A stretch of DNA of 64,000 bases from the NCBI GenBank assembly GCA_041913905.1, contig JAYSEK010000002.1, positions 135,442-199,441 of the forward strand, given 5' to 3'. Below, piece after piece: positions 7,584 through 15,644 of the stretch; positions within the stretch are counted from its first letter, which is position 1; every line of letters starts with the position of its first letter. Made by a program: the position numbers and the translations under genes. Below the pieces are notes generated by a model that ran no database searches, had not been told where the DNA came from, and was given only the letters and a program-made list of their open reading frames with translations. This DNA comes from Roseateles_B sp041913905. GTDB lineage: Bacteria > Pseudomonadota > Gammaproteobacteria > Burkholderiales > Burkholderiaceae_C.

Positions 7584-7642
7584 GGGTGCATTGTGTGCCG
7601 CCCATGGCCCGCGGGGTGTGGTGTGGATGCCGCGGCGGCGTA

Positions 7643-8794
7643 TCACTCGATATTGATGACGAAGTCCTGTGCCACCTCGAAGCCGCCCTTGGAGGGCTTG
7701 CAGACATAGCGGCTGACGGCCTCGCGAATCGACGTCTGAAGCGCCGGTTCACCGGTGATACGGATATTGATGGGTTCACCCCTGGCGCTGACTTCGTAAA
7801 CCGCCTTGAGTTCGAACCGGCCACGCAGGTCCACCATGGGGACTTCTGGCTTGGGCATGACGTGGCACACGGCGCTGGCGGTCAGCAGCTTGTCCTGCGG
7901 TGTGGGTGCCTTTGGGGCGTCCGCCTTCAAGGCCTGGACGGCGCCACCCGCCAGCAAGGCGACAGCACACAGGCCCAGGCGCCCCAGTTGGCGACGCCAG
8001 TTGGGCAGGTGCGAACAGAACTTCAGCATATCGATCCTCTCCTTCAGGGGATGGGTGAGCTGCCAGGCCGAGGCAGCGATCGGTACTGCAAACTGGGGGT
8101 CCGCCTTCAGCAGGGCCTGCGCGTAGCCTCGCCACTGACCGGGCTGCTCGCGAAGCACGGTGGCGTCACAGGCCAGTTCCTGGTCATGCCGCAGTGCGGG
8201 CAGGGCCCACCACAGCAAGGGGTTGAACCAGGCCAGGGCCTGCAACAGGGCAGCCAGCAGGCGTGCGGCGTTGTCGTGGCGGCGCGCATGCAGGGCCTCG
8301 TGGACCAGCACCCAATGCCGCTCCTGGGCGTTGAAGCGTTCTTCGAAGTCCATGGGCAGCAAGAGGCGCGGCCGCCAGATGCCCAGGAGCCCGGGCGAGC
8401 TGCCGCGCGGCGTGCGCAGGCGATCGTGCGGATCCCGGGGCAGGTCGCGCACGAAGCGCCGATGCCTCATGCACTGCCAGCCCAGCATCAGCGCCGCGCC
8501 TGCCAGCCACAGCAGGGGCCACAGCAGCGGCACGTCCGGCCCGGACCGGCCGGCGCGCTGCAGCGGGGCCAGCGCGGCCTGCCAGATCACAGGGTCCAGC
8601 ACCAGCCGCGGCAGACCAGTCCCGGGCAGGGCAGCACAGGCCATGCACAGCAGGGGCAGCAGCCAGAGGGCATATGCCTCTTGCGCGCCCGCAAGGCGGC
8701 GAAGGGGGCGCCGCAGCAGGGCCACGGCGACGAGCCCCACGCTCAGGCCCAGGTGCGCCTGCCAGAGGGTGTCCAAGGCCTGCTCAGCGCTCAT
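7643..8794 (-). CDS. M56-family membrane metalloprotease with a C-terminal TonB-C-like domain
   Basis: 383 residues. Two membrane helices lie near 12-30 and 40-57 and a third near 90-107; the zinc site HEALH is at about 165-169, followed by RRHDN; WFNPLLWWALPAL and a helix near 270 (LGRLGLCAVALLAGG) precede a short periplasmic domain. That domain (RGRFELKAVYEVSARGEPINIRI, then VSRYVC) resembles a TonB C-terminal fold. The start is the ATG at 8792-8794, because AAGGAG lies 7 bases before it. It overlaps the repressor stop by 11 bp (ATGAGCGCTGA), so translation is probably coupled. It is the partner protease of the BlaI gene at 8784-9155. No beta-lactam-binding domain is present. Confidence 0.88.
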   Translation of the reverse strand: MSAEQALDTLWQAHLGLSVGLVAVALLRRPLRRLAGAQEAYALWLLPLLCMACAALPGTGLPRLVLDPVIWQAALAPLQRAGRSGPDVPLLWPLLWLAGAALMLGWQCMRHRRFVRDLPRDPHDRLRTPRGSSPGLLGIWRPRLLLPMDFEERFNAQERHWVLVHEALHARRHDNAARLLAALLQALAWFNPLLWWALPALRHDQELACDATVLREQPGQWRGYAQALLKADPQFAVPIAASAWQLTHPLKERIDMLKFCSHLPNWRRQLGRLGLCAVALLAGGAVQALKADAPKAPTPQDKLLTASAVCHVMPKPEVPMVDLRGRFELKAVYEVSARGEPINIRITGEPALQTSIREAVSRYVCKPSKGGFEVAQDFVINIE

Positions 8795-9155
8795 CGTCAT
8801 GCTCCTTGAGCAGTTGGCGCAGCGCCTCGGCGTCTTCCGGGCTGAGCTTGCGCTGGGCCGAGAAATGCGCCACCAGCGGCGATAGCCGCCCGCCGAAGAC
8901 GCGGTCCAGCAGGCCCAGCGACTCCTTGCCCTCCCACTGGGCACGCTCGACCAGCGGTTCGTAGAGGTAGCGCCGGCCCTCGCGCTCGGCCTTGACCGCG
9001 CCCTTGTTGAGCAATCGGTTCAGCAGGGTCTTGACGGTGCCCAACTGCCAGCCATCGTCGGCAGGCAGAGCGGCGAGGATGTCCTCGGCACTGAGCGGGT
9101 GGCGGCCCCAGAGGGCCTGCATGATCTGCGATTCGGCGTCGGAAATGCTGCTCAT
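8784..9155 (-). CDS. BlaI/MecI/CopY-family transcriptional repressor (copy 2)
   Basis: A 123-residue winged-helix repressor starting at the ATG 9153-9155 (MSSISDAESQ). Its recognition helix QLGTVKTLLNRLLNKG differs from copy 1 only by A/G and I/V. The flanking helix and the dimerisation region diverge more, though both end in a FGG-LxPLVAxFSxxRKLS stretch. It forms a two-gene operon with the overlapping M56 gene and presumably represses itself through the operator at 9159-9203. In characterised relatives the M56 partner relieves repression by cleavage. The cassette sits between rnm and yciO. Confidence 0.93.
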   Translation of the reverse strand: MSSISDAESQIMQALWGRHPLSAEDILAALPADDGWQLGTVKTLLNRLLNKGAVKAEREGRRYLYEPLVERAQWEGKESLGLLDRVFGGRLSPLVAHFSAQRKLSPEDAEALRQLLKEHDDER

Positions 9156-9158
9156 GAT

Positions 9159-9203
9159 TCGACAACAGTTGTTGACGAACTGATTGTCAACGTCTGTTGT
9201 CGA
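9159..9203. promoter_or_regulatory. BlaI-type double operator (CAAC-N4-GTTG twice)
   Basis: A 45-bp dyad begins 4 bp before the repressor start codon. Two palindromic sites, CAAC-agtt-GTTG (9163-9174) and CAAC-gtct-GTTG (9188-9199), have centres 25 bp apart, the same spacing as in the operator at 4445-4485. The outer arms TCGACAACAG/CTGTTGTCGA pair perfectly about base 9181. Confidence 0.85.
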
Positions 9204-9239
9204 TGCTGCCATCCCAGGGAAACCCGGGGGGCACGAGGC

Positions 9240-10115
9240 TCAGTGCAAGGGGGCGATGATGCGCGCCTGCAGCGCTTCCCAGACCGGCGTCAGGCGGCCG
9301 GAGAGAGTGGCGAGCTTGCCGAGGTCGGTATGGCTTTCGTCGGGGCTGTGGAAGTCCGAGCCGCGCGAGGCCAGCAAGCCGAATTCCAGTGCGGTCTCGG
9401 TGTACCTGGCCGCTTCGGCGGCCGTGTGGCTGCCCGTCACCACCTCGATACCCCGGCCGCCATGGGCCATGAACTCGGTGATCAGCGCGTATTCCTCGGT
9501 GGGCGTGAAGTCGTAGCGGCCCGGATGAGCGATCACGGCCTCGCCCTGGGCTTCGGTGATCCAGCGCACGGCGTCACTCAGCCGCGCCCACTTGTGCGGC
9601 ACGAAGCCCGGCTTGCCTTCGGTGAGGAAGCGACGGAAGACTTCGGGCACGTCCTGGCAATGGCCGGCGTCCACGAGGAAGCGGGCGAAGTGCGTGCGCG
9701 AGATCAGCTCCGGGTTGCCCACGTACTGCAGTGCGCCTTCATAGGCGCCCTTGATGCCCACCTTGGCCAGGCTGTCGGCCATCTCGCGGGCGCGTTCGCC
9801 GCGACCGCCGCGGGTCTGGCGCAGGCCCTGCACCAGGGCTTCGTTCTCATGATCGAAGCCCAGGCCGACGATGTGCACCACGCGGCCCGCGAAGGTCACG
9901 GAAATCTCGCAGCCCGTGAGGTAGTGCAGGCCCATCTGCCCGGCGGCCGCGATGGCGCGGGCCTGCCCGCCGACCTCGTCGTGGTCGGTCAAGGCCCACA
10001 ACTCCACGCCGTTGGCCTTGGCGCGCGCCGCCAGCGCCTCGGGCTCCAGGGTGCCGTCGGACACCTTGGAGTGGCAGTGGAGGTCGGCGTTGCTGAGGGC
10101 GTTGATCGTATTCAC
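9240..10115 (-). CDS. rnm: PHP-domain phosphoesterase, RNase AM (YciV) type
   Basis: 291 residues with the PHP metal-binding motifs in order: ADLHCHSKVSDG, ALTDHDEVGG, GCEIS, RTHFAR, VIAHPGRY and GSDFHSPDE. The E. coli homologue is a 5'-3' exoribonuclease and 3',5'-nucleoside bisphosphate phosphatase that trims 5' ends of small rRNAs. Genome annotations often call it TrpH or PHP domain protein. The start is GTG at 10113-10115; an ATG just upstream runs into a stop. It is commonly paired with yciO, from which it is separated here by the BlaI/M56 cassette. Confidence 0.9.
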   Translation of the reverse strand: MNTINALSNADLHCHSKVSDGTLEPEALAARAKANGVELWALTDHDEVGGQARAIAAAGQMGLHYLTGCEISVTFAGRVVHIVGLGFDHENEALVQGLRQTRGGRGERAREMADSLAKVGIKGAYEGALQYVGNPELISRTHFARFLVDAGHCQDVPEVFRRFLTEGKPGFVPHKWARLSDAVRWITEAQGEAVIAHPGRYDFTPTEEYALITEFMAHGGRGIEVVTGSHTAAEAARYTETALEFGLLASRGSDFHSPDESHTDLGKLATLSGRLTPVWEALQARIIAPLH

Positions 10116-10191
10116 ACAGCCATTCTAGGGGCCGGCCCCGAGGCGCCTTCGGCCGGGATGCAAAGCCCCTGAGCGCGTCGCTGTCGGCGCC

Positions 10192-11760
10192 TCAATGCCG
10201 GCCAGCAGCGCTCACGCGGAAGCTGCTGATCGCGGCGGACAGGCCCACCGCCTGGTCGCGCAGGCTGCTCGCGGCGGCGGCGCCTTGCTCGACCAGCGCC
10301 GCGTTCTGCTGCGTCATCTGGTCCAGGTTGGCGATGGCCTGGCCGACCTCGCCGATGCTGCTGCTCTGCTCCGTGCTGGAGGCGGTGATCTCGCCCATGA
10401 TGTCGGTCACCCGCTGCACCGAGCTGACGATTTCCTGCATGGTGCTGCCGGCCTCCTGCACCAGGCTGGCCCCCGCCTCGATGCGGTCCATGGAGCCGGT
10501 GATCAGGCTTTTGATCTCCTTCGCGGCCTCGGCGCTGCGCTGCGCCAGAGAGCGCACCTCGCCGGCCACCACGGCAAAGCCGCGCCCCTGTTCGCCGGCG
10601 CGCGCGGCTTCCACCGCGGCGTTCAGCGCCAGGATGTTGGTCTGGAAGGCGATGCCGTCGATCACGCCGATGATGTCGCCAATTTTTTGCGAGCTGCTGC
10701 TGATCTCGCCCATGGTCTGCACGACCTGCTGCACCACCTCGCCGCCGCGCTGCGCCACGCTGGACGCGCTGCTGGCCAGCTGGTTGGCCTGGCGCGCCGA
10801 ATCGGCGTTGTGCCGCACGTTCTCGGTCAGCTGTTCCATGGAGGACGCCGTCTCCTCCAGGCTGGCCGCAGCCTGCTCGGTGCGGGAGGAGAGGTCGTGG
10901 TTGCCCGAGGCCACCTCGGAAGCGGCCACCTGGATGGACTCCGAGCCCTCGCGGACCCTGAGCACGATGTTGCGCAGGCCTTCCTGCATGCGGACCAGGC
11001 TGGTGGAAAGCGCGCTCAGCTCGTCCCGGCCCTCGATGCGCAACTCCTCGTCGAGATGGCCGTTCTCGACCGCCGCGGCAAAGGCCATGCCTTGCCGGAT
11101 GGGGACGAGCAGCGAATGCGCGATGCGCCAGCCGATGAAGGCCGCCAGCGCCATGCCTGCCAGCAGGGCCACGATGATGACCGTGGTGATGGTGGCGTAG
11201 ACGCCGGCGATCTTCTCGCGGGCCAGCTGCACGAAGCGGTCCACCGTGCTCAGGGCCTGGTCCAGTGCCTGTTCGGCCAGGTCGATGGACTTCTTGGCCT
11301 CGCGCGGCGCGTCCCAGGCGGCCTTGAGGTCCCCTGCCATGTCGCCCTTGGACAGCTGCGCCATCACAGCCTGCATGCCGTTGCGGTAGGCATCGAAGTT
11401 ATTCCGGATGTTGGCCAGGCCCTCCCGGACCTTGGGATCCTTGACCCGCTGCTCCAGATCCTTGAGCCCGGCATCGGCGGACTTCATGGAGGACTCCCAG
11501 CGCTCCTGTGCCGGCTTGAAGTCGGTCACGCCGATGGCGGCGAAGATCATGTCCTTCTCGTAGCGGCGCGCCGTGAGCATGCCGGCCCGCAGGTCGTCCA
11601 CGCTGCGCAGCGAGGCCACGACGCTGTTGTTGAAGGCGTCGAAGGCGCTGAACATGGTGCGGGTGGCCATCCAGCCGCCCACTCCCAGCACGAGCATCAG
11701 CAGCACCATCAGGCCGAAGGCCAGGCCCAGCCGGGCCTTGATGGACAGTTGTCGCAGCAT
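10192..11760 (-). CDS. Methyl-accepting chemotaxis protein 2
   Basis: 522 residues: transmembrane helix 1 (about 11-32), a periplasmic four-helix-bundle sensor, transmembrane helix 2 (about 190-212), HAMP (about 212-267) and the signalling coiled coil. The tip is again FQTNILALNAAVEAARAG and is nearly identical to that of chemoreceptor 1, while the sensor domains differ. No C-terminal pentapeptide tether is seen. The start ATG at 11758-11760 follows AAGGAGATGCC, a good ribosome-binding site. No che genes lie in the window, so it must work with an array encoded elsewhere. Confidence 0.95.
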   Translation of the reverse strand: MLRQLSIKARLGLAFGLMVLLMLVLGVGGWMATRTMFSAFDAFNNSVVASLRSVDDLRAGMLTARRYEKDMIFAAIGVTDFKPAQERWESSMKSADAGLKDLEQRVKDPKVREGLANIRNNFDAYRNGMQAVMAQLSKGDMAGDLKAAWDAPREAKKSIDLAEQALDQALSTVDRFVQLAREKIAGVYATITTVIIVALLAGMALAAFIGWRIAHSLLVPIRQGMAFAAAVENGHLDEELRIEGRDELSALSTSLVRMQEGLRNIVLRVREGSESIQVAASEVASGNHDLSSRTEQAAASLEETASSMEQLTENVRHNADSARQANQLASSASSVAQRGGEVVQQVVQTMGEISSSSQKIGDIIGVIDGIAFQTNILALNAAVEAARAGEQGRGFAVVAGEVRSLAQRSAEAAKEIKSLITGSMDRIEAGASLVQEAGSTMQEIVSSVQRVTDIMGEITASSTEQSSSIGEVGQAIANLDQMTQQNAALVEQGAAAASSLRDQAVGLSAAISSFRVSAAGRH

Positions 11761-11846
11761 GGCATCTCCTTTTCTTCTTGAAGAGCGCGCGCCGCGCCCC
11801 CACCGGATCGATCACCCGGCCGGGGCGAGTGCGGTCGTCAAGCATG

Positions 11847-11873
11847 CGCTTGCCGGCGCCTGGGCGGCAAGCG
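11847..11873. other. Perfect 9-bp inverted repeat between recJ and chemoreceptor 2
   Basis: CGCTTGCCG (11847-11855) and CGGCAAGCG (11865-11873) pair perfectly around a 9-base spacer, 87-113 bp before the chemoreceptor start. The minus-strand sequence after the hairpin has no T run, so it is not a clear recJ terminator. It could be an operator or an mRNA structure. Confidence 0.4.
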
Positions 11874-11900
11874 GAAAAAGGAGGCCGGCGTGGCGCTGGT

Positions 11901-11927
11901 CACGCAAACCACGCAAACCACGCAAAC
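11901..11927. repeat. 9-bp tandem repeat (CACGCAAAC) x3
   Basis: Three exact head-to-tail copies of CACGCAAAC, 23 bases past the recJ stop codon on the recJ transcript side. This is one of four tandem arrays at gene 3' ends in the window. Confidence 0.95.
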
Positions 11928-11949
11928 GGCAGGAAGCCGTGGGCAGGGC

Positions 11950-13686
11950 TCAGACGATGGCTTCCACCACCATCTGCACGCGCTGCTGGCCCTGGTACTC
12001 GTCCAGGCTCAGGCGGTAGGCCATGCGGGCCTGCTCGGGCACCGGGTCGGTGTGGCCGAACCAGATGGCGTCGCGCAGCAGCCCGCCCTGGCGCACCCGC
12101 AGCTTGAGGTGGCGCTCGCCGACGATGCGCTGGGCCACGATCTGCACCTCGTCGCAGAACAGCGGAGCCTCGAAGGCCTGCCCCCAAACCTGGGACTCCA
12201 GCTCCTGCACGGTCTGGGCATTGAAGGCCTCGGCCGGCAGCGGACCGTCGGTGCGCAGCGTGCGCTGCAGCGCCGCCTCATCCAGCCATTCGGCCGCGAC
12301 CTGGGTCAGGGCTGCCCGGAAGGCTTCGACTCCGCCTTCGGCCAGCGTGCAGCCGGCCGCCATCGCGTGGCCGCCGAACTTCCTCAGCAGGTCCGGATGG
12401 CGCTTGGAGACCAGGTCCAGCGCGTCGCGCAGGTGGAATCCGGCGATGGAGCGGCCCGAACCCTTGAGTTGCCCATCGGCGCCGCGCGCCAGCACGAAAG
12501 TGGGGCGGTGCGCGGCGTCCTTGATGCGCGAGGCCACGATGCCCACGACGCCTTCGTGGAAGTCCTCGTCGAAGATCACGAGGGCAGGCGGGGTCTGCTG
12601 CTCCAGCTGCGCCTGCAGGCGTGCGAGTTGGGCCTCTGCCTGCTCGCGCATGCCGGCTTCGATCTCGCGGCGTTCGCGGTTGATGGTGTCCAGCAGCCGG
12701 GCCAGCTCCAGCGCGCGGGCGGGGTCGTCGCAGAGCAGGCACTCGATGCCCACCGTCATGTCGGACAGCCGCCCCGCGGCATTGATGCGCGGGCCCAGCG
12801 CAAAGCCCAGGTCGAAGGCGTTGGCCCGCGCGGCATCGCGGCCCGCGGCGGTGAAGAGCGCAGCCACGCCCGCTTGCATGCGGCCTGAGCGCATGCGGCG
12901 CAGGCCTTGCGCGACCAGGCGGCGGTTGTTGGCGTCAAGCTTGACCACGTCAGCCACGGTGCCCAGGGCGACCAGGTCCAGCAGCCCGTCCAGGCGCGGC
13001 TGTTCGCGGCCCTCGAAGGCGCCGCGCCGTCGCAGCTCGCTGCGCAGGGCGAGCAGCACGTAAAAGGCCACGCCCACGCCGGCCAGGTTCTTGCTCTCGA
13101 AGCCGCAGCCGGGCTGGCTGGGATTGACCAGCGCGTCCGCCTCGGGCAGCTGCACCGCGCCGTCCACCAGGGCGGGCAGGTGGTGGTCGGTGACCAGCAC
13201 TTTCAGGCCCAGGGCCTTGGCATGCGCCACGCCGGCCAGGCTGGCGATGCCGTTGTCCACCGTCATCAGCAGCCGGGGCTGCAGGGGCTGGGCCAGTTCG
13301 ACGATGGCGGGCGTCAGGCCGTAGCCGTGGATGGCGCGGTCGGGCACGACGTAATGCAGGGTGTCAGGTCTTGCCCCCAGCAGGGCGAGACCCCGCAGGG
13401 CCACGGCGCAGGCCGTGGCGCCGTCGCAGTCGTAGTCGGCGACCAGGCAGATGCGCTCGCCGTGCTGGATCGTGTCGGCCAGCAGGCGGGCGGCGTCGGC
13501 GATGCCCTTGAGGCCTTCGGGCGGCAGCAGCTTGTCCAGTCCGGCGTCCAGTTCATCGGGGCTGCGCACGCCGCGGGCGGCAAAGAGGCGGGCCAGCAGT
13601 GGGGAGAAGCCCGCCTGCTCCAGGGTCCAGGCGGCGCGCGGCGGGGCGTCGCGGGTCAATAGCGTGGGGCGGGTGCGCGCGTTCAC
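11950..13686 (-). CDS. recJ: Single-stranded-DNA-specific exonuclease RecJ
   Basis: 578 residues, the usual RecJ length. It degrades single-stranded DNA 5' to 3' in RecF-pathway recombination, mismatch repair and base-excision repair. The DHH phosphoesterase motifs appear in order: VADYDCDGATA, TVDNGIAS, VTDHH and ALGTVADVV. GPRINAAGR follows, and FGGHAMAAG marks the DHHA1 domain. A C-terminal OB-like domain closes the protein. The start is GTG at 13684-13686, forming a GTGA overlap with the stop of the RpfE-type gene upstream, so the two are translationally coupled. A copy of the GCAAGACCTGAC word sits in the coding sequence near 13362-13374. Confidence 0.97.
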   Translation of the reverse strand: MNARTRPTLLTRDAPPRAAWTLEQAGFSPLLARLFAARGVRSPDELDAGLDKLLPPEGLKGIADAARLLADTIQHGERICLVADYDCDGATACAVALRGLALLGARPDTLHYVVPDRAIHGYGLTPAIVELAQPLQPRLLMTVDNGIASLAGVAHAKALGLKVLVTDHHLPALVDGAVQLPEADALVNPSQPGCGFESKNLAGVGVAFYVLLALRSELRRRGAFEGREQPRLDGLLDLVALGTVADVVKLDANNRRLVAQGLRRMRSGRMQAGVAALFTAAGRDAARANAFDLGFALGPRINAAGRLSDMTVGIECLLCDDPARALELARLLDTINRERREIEAGMREQAEAQLARLQAQLEQQTPPALVIFDEDFHEGVVGIVASRIKDAAHRPTFVLARGADGQLKGSGRSIAGFHLRDALDLVSKRHPDLLRKFGGHAMAAGCTLAEGGVEAFRAALTQVAAEWLDEAALQRTLRTDGPLPAEAFNAQTVQELESQVWGQAFEAPLFCDEVQIVAQRIVGERHLKLRVRQGGLLRDAIWFGHTDPVPEQARMAYRLSLDEYQGQQRVQMVVEAIV

Positions 13687-14609
13687 AGACTCTCCAGTAG
13701 ATGAGATGCCAGCCCCTGGGCCGGCCGCAGTTGCTGCCACAGGCGCTGCGGCCAGCTGCGCTGCTGCGGGCGCAGCTGCAGGGCCTGGCGTTCACCGGCC
13801 AGACTCAGGGTGGCGCTGCCGGCCTTCAGGGCGGGCAGCAGGGGGCGGATGCGCAGTGCGTCCAGCTCACGCCAGCCCTCGGCCCAGGCGGCCCAGTCCC
13901 CGGTGATCCAGGGCTGGCGCAGGCGATCGTCGAGCTCCAGCGGCTCGGGCAAGGCCTGGGGCGCCAGGGCGCCGCAGCCCCAGATCCAGACGCTGTTGAT
14001 GGGGCGCTGGCCGGCGGCTTCGCGTGCGGCATTGAGCGCATGGCCATGCAGGGTCATCTGCGCTTCCATCTGCAGGCGGCGCAGCAGGCGGGGCTCGGGC
14101 AGCCAGGCGTCCACATTGCGGTGGATCACGCGGTCCAGGCTGGCGGTTCGCAGGTTCGCGAGGCACTCGTGGGCGATGAACCACTGGCCCGGCGCCAGGT
14201 GCAGGCGAGTCCAGCCTTCCTCGCAGGGGAAGAGCGGCGCCAGGGCATCGAAGAAGGCCTGCGAGGCGGCGGCGTCCAGTGCCAGATCGGCGGGGTCCAG
14301 GGCCGTGACTTGGTCGCTGCCCACGTCGCAGTGCAGGGGCGTGAGCCGGGCCCAGGGCAGGTGGCCGGGCGCCTGACCCGCCTGAGCCAGGGCCCAGGCG
14401 GCCAGCGGGACGGGGCCCTGGGCGTCCAGGCCGGCGAGATCGGCCAGCAGGCGTTCGTGCGGCAGCTCCAGGCTGTATTCGTCGCCACCGGCCGGGTTGG
14501 ACGCTGCCAGAAAACCCAGGGCGCTGTCCAGGGCGCTCAGGCGCAAGGTGGCCAGCGCAGCCTGGGCCTGCGGGTCCACGGCGCTGGCGTAGGGGATCAC
14601 GAGATGCAT
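13683..14609 (-). CDS. RpfE-type protein (phosphoglycerate-mutase-like annotation family)
   Basis: 308 residues, no signal peptide. It resembles the conserved beta/gammaproteobacterial proteins found directly upstream of recJ. These are called RpfE in Xanthomonas and are often annotated as cofactor-independent phosphoglycerate mutase or hypothetical. Recognisable stretches are the opening MHLVIPYAS, LTPLHCDVGSDQVT, GQWFIAHE and NSVWIWGCG. I do not see the full metal-binding set of a real phosphoglycerate mutase, so that enzymatic label should not be trusted. The link with recJ (4-bp overlap) is the only functional hint. Confidence 0.7.
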   Translation of the reverse strand: MHLVIPYASAVDPQAQAALATLRLSALDSALGFLAASNPAGGDEYSLELPHERLLADLAGLDAQGPVPLAAWALAQAGQAPGHLPWARLTPLHCDVGSDQVTALDPADLALDAAASQAFFDALAPLFPCEEGWTRLHLAPGQWFIAHECLANLRTASLDRVIHRNVDAWLPEPRLLRRLQMEAQMTLHGHALNAAREAAGQRPINSVWIWGCGALAPQALPEPLELDDRLRQPWITGDWAAWAEGWRELDALRIRPLLPALKAGSATLSLAGERQALQLRPQQRSWPQRLWQQLRPAQGLASHLLESL

Positions 14610-14705
14610 GGCGCGGATTATCCGGCGTTGCCCGGGCCCGGCCTGTCATGCGCCGGCCATGGTCCGGACATCCGCCAGACATCGGCGACGAGCAAGCTGT
14701 GCGGC

Positions 14706-15635
14706 ATGCAGCACTCCACCCTTCTGGCGCGCGCCGCCACCCTGGTCCCGGCCGCCGCTGGCCCGGGTGCTGAAGAGCCCGCAGGCCCAGGCGAAGGCGT
14801 GCCGCGCCTGCGGGTGCGCACGGTCTGGATCTCGGACCTGCACCTGGGCACGCCGGGCTGCCAGGCCCACCATCTGCTGGACTTCCTGCGCGCGGTGGAG
14901 TGCGAGCAGCTCTTCCTGGTCGGTGACATCGTCGATGGCTGGCAGCTGCGCCGCAGCTGGTACTGGCCGCAGGCCCACAACGACGTGGTGCAGAAGCTGC
15001 TGCGCAAGGCTCGCAAGGGCTGCCGCGTGATCTTCATTCCCGGCAATCACGACGAGTTCGCCCGCAAGTACCTGCAGCACAGCTTCGGCGGCATCGAGGT
15101 GGCCGAGGACTGGATCCACGAGACGGCCGACGGCCGCAAGCTCTGGATCACGCATGGCGACCTCTTCGACGGCGTGATCCAGTGCGCCAAGTGGCTCGCT
15201 CATGTGGGCGACTCGCTGTACGAGTTCACGCTCAAGCTCAACCGCCACCTCAATCGCCTGCGGGCCCGGCTGGGGCTGCCGTACTGGAGCTTGTCCAAGT
15301 ACCTGAAGCTCAAGGTCAAGCGCGCGGTCAGCTATGTTTCGCAGTTCGAGGAAGCCGTGGCGCGCGAGGCGCGGCGCCGCGGCGTGCAGGGCGTGGTCTG
15401 CGGCCACATCCACCATGCGGAGCTGCGCGAGATCGACGGCGTGCTCTATGCCAACGACGGCGACTGGGTGGAGAGCCTGACCGCGCTGATCGAGCATGCG
15501 GACGGTCGCCTGGAGATTCTGGACTGGATGGCGTTCAGCCAGGACGGCGGCGCCCTGTCCGCAAAACGCACAACGGAGCTGGCGCAGGTGGCGTACGCCG
15601 ATCGGCGTCATGTACCTGTCACGGTGCCTTCATAA
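14706..15635 (+). CDS. Calcineurin-like metallophosphoesterase, UDP-2,3-diacylglucosamine diphosphatase (LpxH) type
   Basis: 309 residues. Metal-site motifs appear in order: WISDLHLG (D-x-H), LVGDIVDGW (GD), IPGNHDE (GNH), THGD and CGHIHH. LpxH-type enzymes cleave UDP-diacylglucosamine to lipid X in lipid A synthesis at the inner-membrane face. This longer subfamily carries an extra helical segment after THGDLFDGV and may have another phosphodiester substrate. The start is the ATG at 14706-14708; about 35 residues precede the first motif, so a later start is possible. It lies 9 bp ahead of ppk. Confidence 0.85.
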   Translation: MQHSTLLARAATLVPAAAGPGAEEPAGPGEGVPRLRVRTVWISDLHLGTPGCQAHHLLDFLRAVECEQLFLVGDIVDGWQLRRSWYWPQAHNDVVQKLLRKARKGCRVIFIPGNHDEFARKYLQHSFGGIEVAEDWIHETADGRKLWITHGDLFDGVIQCAKWLAHVGDSLYEFTLKLNRHLNRLRARLGLPYWSLSKYLKLKVKRAVSYVSQFEEAVAREARRRGVQGVVCGHIHHAELREIDGVLYANDGDWVESLTALIEHADGRLEILDWMAFSQDGGALSAKRTTELAQVAYADRRHVPVTVPS

Positions 15636-15644
15636 AGTGGGGGC

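Noticed and set aside
1257..9155. Beta-lactam resistance regulation by BlaR1-BlaI
   Set aside because: The M56 proteins lack the penicillin-binding sensor domain and no beta-lactamase gene is near. Only the protease and repressor logic is shared.
13683..14609. Cofactor-independent phosphoglycerate mutase
   Set aside because: The length is 308 residues against about 510 for the enzyme, and the metal-ligand set is not visible. The label seems to be inherited annotation.
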